A DNA stretch of 33,581 nucleotides from Prevotellaceae bacterium UBA2738 (GTDB lineage Bacteria; Bacteroidota; Bacteroidia; Bacteroidales; Bacteroidaceae). Within the stretch, counting starts at the first letter, position 1; each line of letters starts with the position of its first letter. Location of the stretch: the NCBI GenBank assembly GCA_002353585.1, contig DEJW01000009.1:1-33581 (forward strand), read 5' to 3'. The notes beneath the pieces are model-generated. The model had not been told where the DNA came from, ran no database searches, and saw only the letters and a list, made by a program, of their open reading frames with translations. Below, piece by piece: positions 31,475 through 33,581 of the stretch. A program made the translations under genes and the position numbers.

Positions 31475-31963
31475 ATGCTGAAGGTTTCAAAGAAAGACAG
31501 GTTGGCGGCGCTGAGGCTGGTGATACTCTCCAACGAACTGGGTTCGCAGGAGGAGGTGATACAGGCTATGGCGCGACAGAGCATAGCGATTACGCAGGCT
31601 ACGCTTTCGAGGGACATGAAGCAGCTGAAGGTGGCGAAGGCAGCGAACAGCGAGGGCAGGTATGTGTATGCCCTGCCTGAGGAATCGGCTTACCGCCGTG
31701 TGCACCGTCCGCAGACGCCTGCGCAGAATATTCTGCCGTCGCCTGGATATAAGTCGATTCAGTTTTCGGGCAACATGGGGGTGATAAGGACGCACCCTGG
31801 ATTTGCGAGCAGTCTGGCTTCGAACATCGACCAGCTGGCTCCGCGAGACGTGATTGGCACGATAGCTGGCGACGACACCATATTTATAGTATTGCGCGAC
31901 GGAGCGAAGCACGTGGATGTGGTGGACCAGCTGAGCGCGATAATTCCAGAGATGGGGATATAA
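31475..31963 (+). CDS. argR: Arginine repressor ArgR
   Basis: A 162-residue ArgR/AhrC-family regulator. The N-terminal winged helix (about 5-65) contains GSQEEVIQAM and the recognition helix ITQATLSRDMKQL. The C-terminal oligomerisation/arginine-binding domain has the hallmark GTIAGDDTIF (128-137). It represses or activates arginine genes when arginine is bound. It heads the operon argR-GNAT-argG, a known Bacteroidetes order, so it probably controls its own operon. Confidence 0.95.
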   Translation: MLKVSKKDRLAALRLVILSNELGSQEEVIQAMARQSIAITQATLSRDMKQLKVAKAANSEGRYVYALPEESAYRRVHRPQTPAQNILPSPGYKSIQFSGNMGVIRTHPGFASSLASNIDQLAPRDVIGTIAGDDTIFIVLRDGAKHVDVVDQLSAIIPEMGI

Positions 31964-31965
31964 AG

Positions 31966-31990
31966 AACGGGAACGTTAACGGGAACTGGA
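31966..31990. repeat. AACGGGAACGTTAACGGG repeat after argR
   Basis: The 18-mer at 31966-31983 is identical to that at 6761-6778 and is followed by GGGAACTGGAAC. It begins 3 bp after the argR stop, like the copy following fabG. Confidence 0.85.
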
Positions 31991-32025
31991 ACGCAAGAAC
32001 GAAAACATTAAAAATTTTATTATAA

Positions 32026-32637
32026 TTGACTAAGGACGTTAGAATACTGGTGGCAGACGAATCGCACGAGAAGTACGTGGATTTGATTCTGGAGACTATA
32101 CGCATTGCGGCGAAGAAGCGCGGCACGGGTATAGCGGAGCGTACGCACGAGTACGTGGCAACGAAGATGAAGGAGGGCAAGGCGGTGATAGCCTTGGACT
32201 CTGAGGATAACTTTGCTGGGTTTAGTTACATCGAGACATGGGGCAACAAGCACTATGTTACGACGTCGGGACTGATAGTGCATCCTGACTATCAGGGGCT
32301 GGGCATAGCGAAGAGGATAAAGGATTATACGTTTACGCTGGCACGCATAAGATGGCCGAAGGCTAAGATATTCTCGCTGACATCGGGTGATGCGGTGATG
32401 AAGATGAATACGGCGCTGGGCTATGTGCCTGTGAGCTTCAACCAACTGACGGATGATGATGCCTTCTGGCGCGGCTGCGAGGGTTGTGTGAACCACGACA
32501 TTCTGGTGGCTAAGAACCGTAAGTTCTGCATCTGCACGGGTATGCTCTACGATCCTGAGAAGCATAAGGGCGAACCGACACCTGCAAACGTGTTTCAGGA
32601 CGTGATGAAGACGCTGGCGAAGAGGGGGCTGGTGTGA
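32026..32637 (+). CDS. GNAT acyltransferase of the arginine operon (TTG start)
   Basis: A 203-residue GNAT protein starting at TTG 32026; the first in-frame ATG lies 47 codons inside the domain. Strand-helix A has SGLIVHPDYQGLGIAKRI with the acetyl-CoA loop QGLGIA (90-95). A Cys-containing tail (RGCEGCVNHD, KFCICTGMLYDPE) follows the fold. Position between argR and argG suggests the first step of arginine synthesis, N-acylation of glutamate. Because Bacteroides fragilis uses N-succinylornithine in this pathway (established), the acyl donor may be succinyl-CoA rather than acetyl-CoA (inference). Confidence 0.85.
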   Translation: MTKDVRILVADESHEKYVDLILETIRIAAKKRGTGIAERTHEYVATKMKEGKAVIALDSEDNFAGFSYIETWGNKHYVTTSGLIVHPDYQGLGIAKRIKDYTFTLARIRWPKAKIFSLTSGDAVMKMNTALGYVPVSFNQLTDDDAFWRGCEGCVNHDILVAKNRKFCICTGMLYDPEKHKGEPTPANVFQDVMKTLAKRGLV

Positions 32638-32638
32638 C

Positions 32639-32658
32639 CTCTCAATACATATTGAGAG
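32639..32658 (+). promoter_or_regulatory. Perfect hairpin between the GNAT gene and argG
   Basis: CTCTCAAT-ACAT-ATTGAGAG is an 8-bp perfect stem with a 4-base loop just after the GNAT stop. There is no T run behind it, so RNA processing or stabilisation is more likely than termination. Confidence 0.6.
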
Positions 32659-32694
32659 AAGTAAAAAGTAAGAAGTAAAAATTATATTAAAGAT

Positions 32695-33581
32695 ATGGCT
32701 AAGAAAAAAGTAGTTGTAGCATTTAGTGGAGGTCTGGATACCTCTTACACAGTGATGAAGTTGGCTCAGGACGGTTACGAGGTGTATGCCGCTTGTGCCA
32801 ATACGGGTGGCTTCTCTGCTGAGCAGTTGAAGACCAACGAGGAGAACGCCTATAAGTTGGGCGCAGTGAAGTATGTTACGCTTGACGTGACACAGGAGTA
32901 TTACGAGAAGTCGTTGAAGTACATGGTGTATGGCAACGTGCTGCGTAATAACTGCTATCCTATCTCAGTATCGTCTGAGCGTATTTTCCAGGCTATCGCC
33001 ATAGCACGCTATGCCAACGAGATAGGTGCTGACGCCATAGCTCATGGTTCTACGGGTGCTGGCAACGACCAGATAAGGTTTGACATGACATTCCTCGTGA
33101 TGGCTCCTGGTGTGGAGATTATCACCCTGACGCGTGACGGCAACCTCTCTCGTCAGGAGGAGATAGACTACCTGAACGAGCATGGTTTCTATGCTGACTT
33201 CACGAAGCTGAAGTATTCTTACAACGTAGGTATCTGGGGCACGTCAATCTGTGGCGGCGAGATTCTGGACTCTAAGCAGGGACTGCCTGAGAGCGCTTAC
33301 CTGAAGCATCCTACGAAGGAGGGTCCTGAGACTCTGAAACTGGGCTTCGAGAAGGGTGAGCTGTGCTCTGTCAACGGCAAGAAGTACGACGACAAGATCA
33401 AGGCTATTCAGGCTGTGGAAGAGATAGGTGCGGCTTACGGCATAGGCAGGGACTGCCACGTGGGCGACACCATCATAGGCATCAAGGGCAGGGTAGGCTT
33501 TGAGGCTGCAGCTCCTATGCTGATTATCGGTGCTCACCGCTTCCTGGAGAAGTACACCCTGTCGAAGTGGCAGCAGTACTG
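32695..33581 (+). CDS. argG: Argininosuccinate synthase, 5' part (runs off window end)
   Basis: The frame opens at ATG 32695 and stays open for about 295 codons to the window edge; the family is about 400 residues long. The enzyme joins citrulline and aspartate with ATP in arginine biosynthesis. The N-terminal PP-loop SGGLDTS is at 11-17, followed by ANTGGF, CYPISVSSERIFQ, and the substrate-binding AHGSTGAGNDQIRFD at about 117-131. NVGIWGTSICGGEILDS lies further on. No defect is seen in the visible part. It is third in the operon after argR and the GNAT gene. Confidence 0.97.
   Translation, partial: MAKKKVVVAFSGGLDTSYTVMKLAQDGYEVYAACANTGGFSAEQLKTNEENAYKLGAVKYVTLDVTQEYYEKSLKYMVYGNVLRNNCYPISVSSERIFQAIAIARYANEIGADAIAHGSTGAGNDQIRFDMTFLVMAPGVEIITLTRDGNLSRQEEIDYLNEHGFYADFTKLKYSYNVGIWGTSICGGEILDSKQGLPESAYLKHPTKEGPETLKLGFEKGELCSVNGKKYDDKIKAIQAVEEIGAAYGIGRDCHVGDTIIGIKGRVGFEAAAPMLIIGAHRFLEKYTLSKWQQY

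Overview
The window looks like a chromosomal segment of a Bacteroidales bacterium, most likely Prevotella or a close relative. Promoters throughout follow the Bacteroidetes pattern (TTTG or TTG, 19-20 bp, then TAnnTTTG). Start codons mostly lack a Shine-Dalgarno sequence. The content is typical of the group: DUF4143 and archaeal-type AAA ATPases, many lipoproteins, an imelysin iron cluster, and an argR-GNAT-argG arginine operon. Genus assignment is inference.

Layout. Bases 1-1110 hold the 5' part of an AT-rich minus-strand gene preceded by a strongly structured stretch that may be a non-coding RNA. Bases 1142-4747 carry a DUF4143 ATPase, a 636-bp spacer packed with repeats, two lipoproteins, and a secreted protein gene split by one in-frame TGA. 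Bases 4892-6651 hold a small protein with a possible helix-turn-helix, convergent with a membrane Ser/Thr kinase. Then come pgi and fabG (6857-9090), separated by a palindromic repeat element. Bases 9302-15940 form an iron/cytochrome operon: outer-membrane beta-barrel protein, imelysin lipoprotein, di-haem oxidoreductase (DUF1111) and the fused haem-export/ligation protein CcsBA.

The centre of interest is 16002-25804, an apparent nine-gene co-directional operon behind a long structured leader. It encodes an OmpA/zinc-knuckle/MORN protein, a caspase-like protease fused to a formylglycine-generating-enzyme-like domain, a CsgG/FlgT-like protein, two small LPP20/FlgT-N-like proteins, a DUF4384 protein, a transglutaminase-like protein with an intact Cys-His-Asp triad, a CHASE2-like membrane protein and a small secreted protein. 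Nearly all have signal peptides, so the products should form an envelope-located system. I propose this as the candidate undescribed system, perhaps an envelope-sensing proteolytic or cross-linking complex.

Downstream on the minus strand lie an AAA ATPase that appears to have inserted beside a LuxR gene (a broken copy of the LuxR 3' end lies on its far side), a NarL/LuxR response regulator, a TPR-type sensor histidine kinase and a DUF6078 protein. The last three probably form one operon, with four 22-bp hairpin repeats in its 5' leader. Bases 30391-31321 encode a rhodanese-like lipoprotein and a DUF4251 lipoprotein. The window ends in an arginine operon: argR, a GNAT acyltransferase, and argG, which runs off the end.

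All family calls were made by reading motifs by eye. No search was run.
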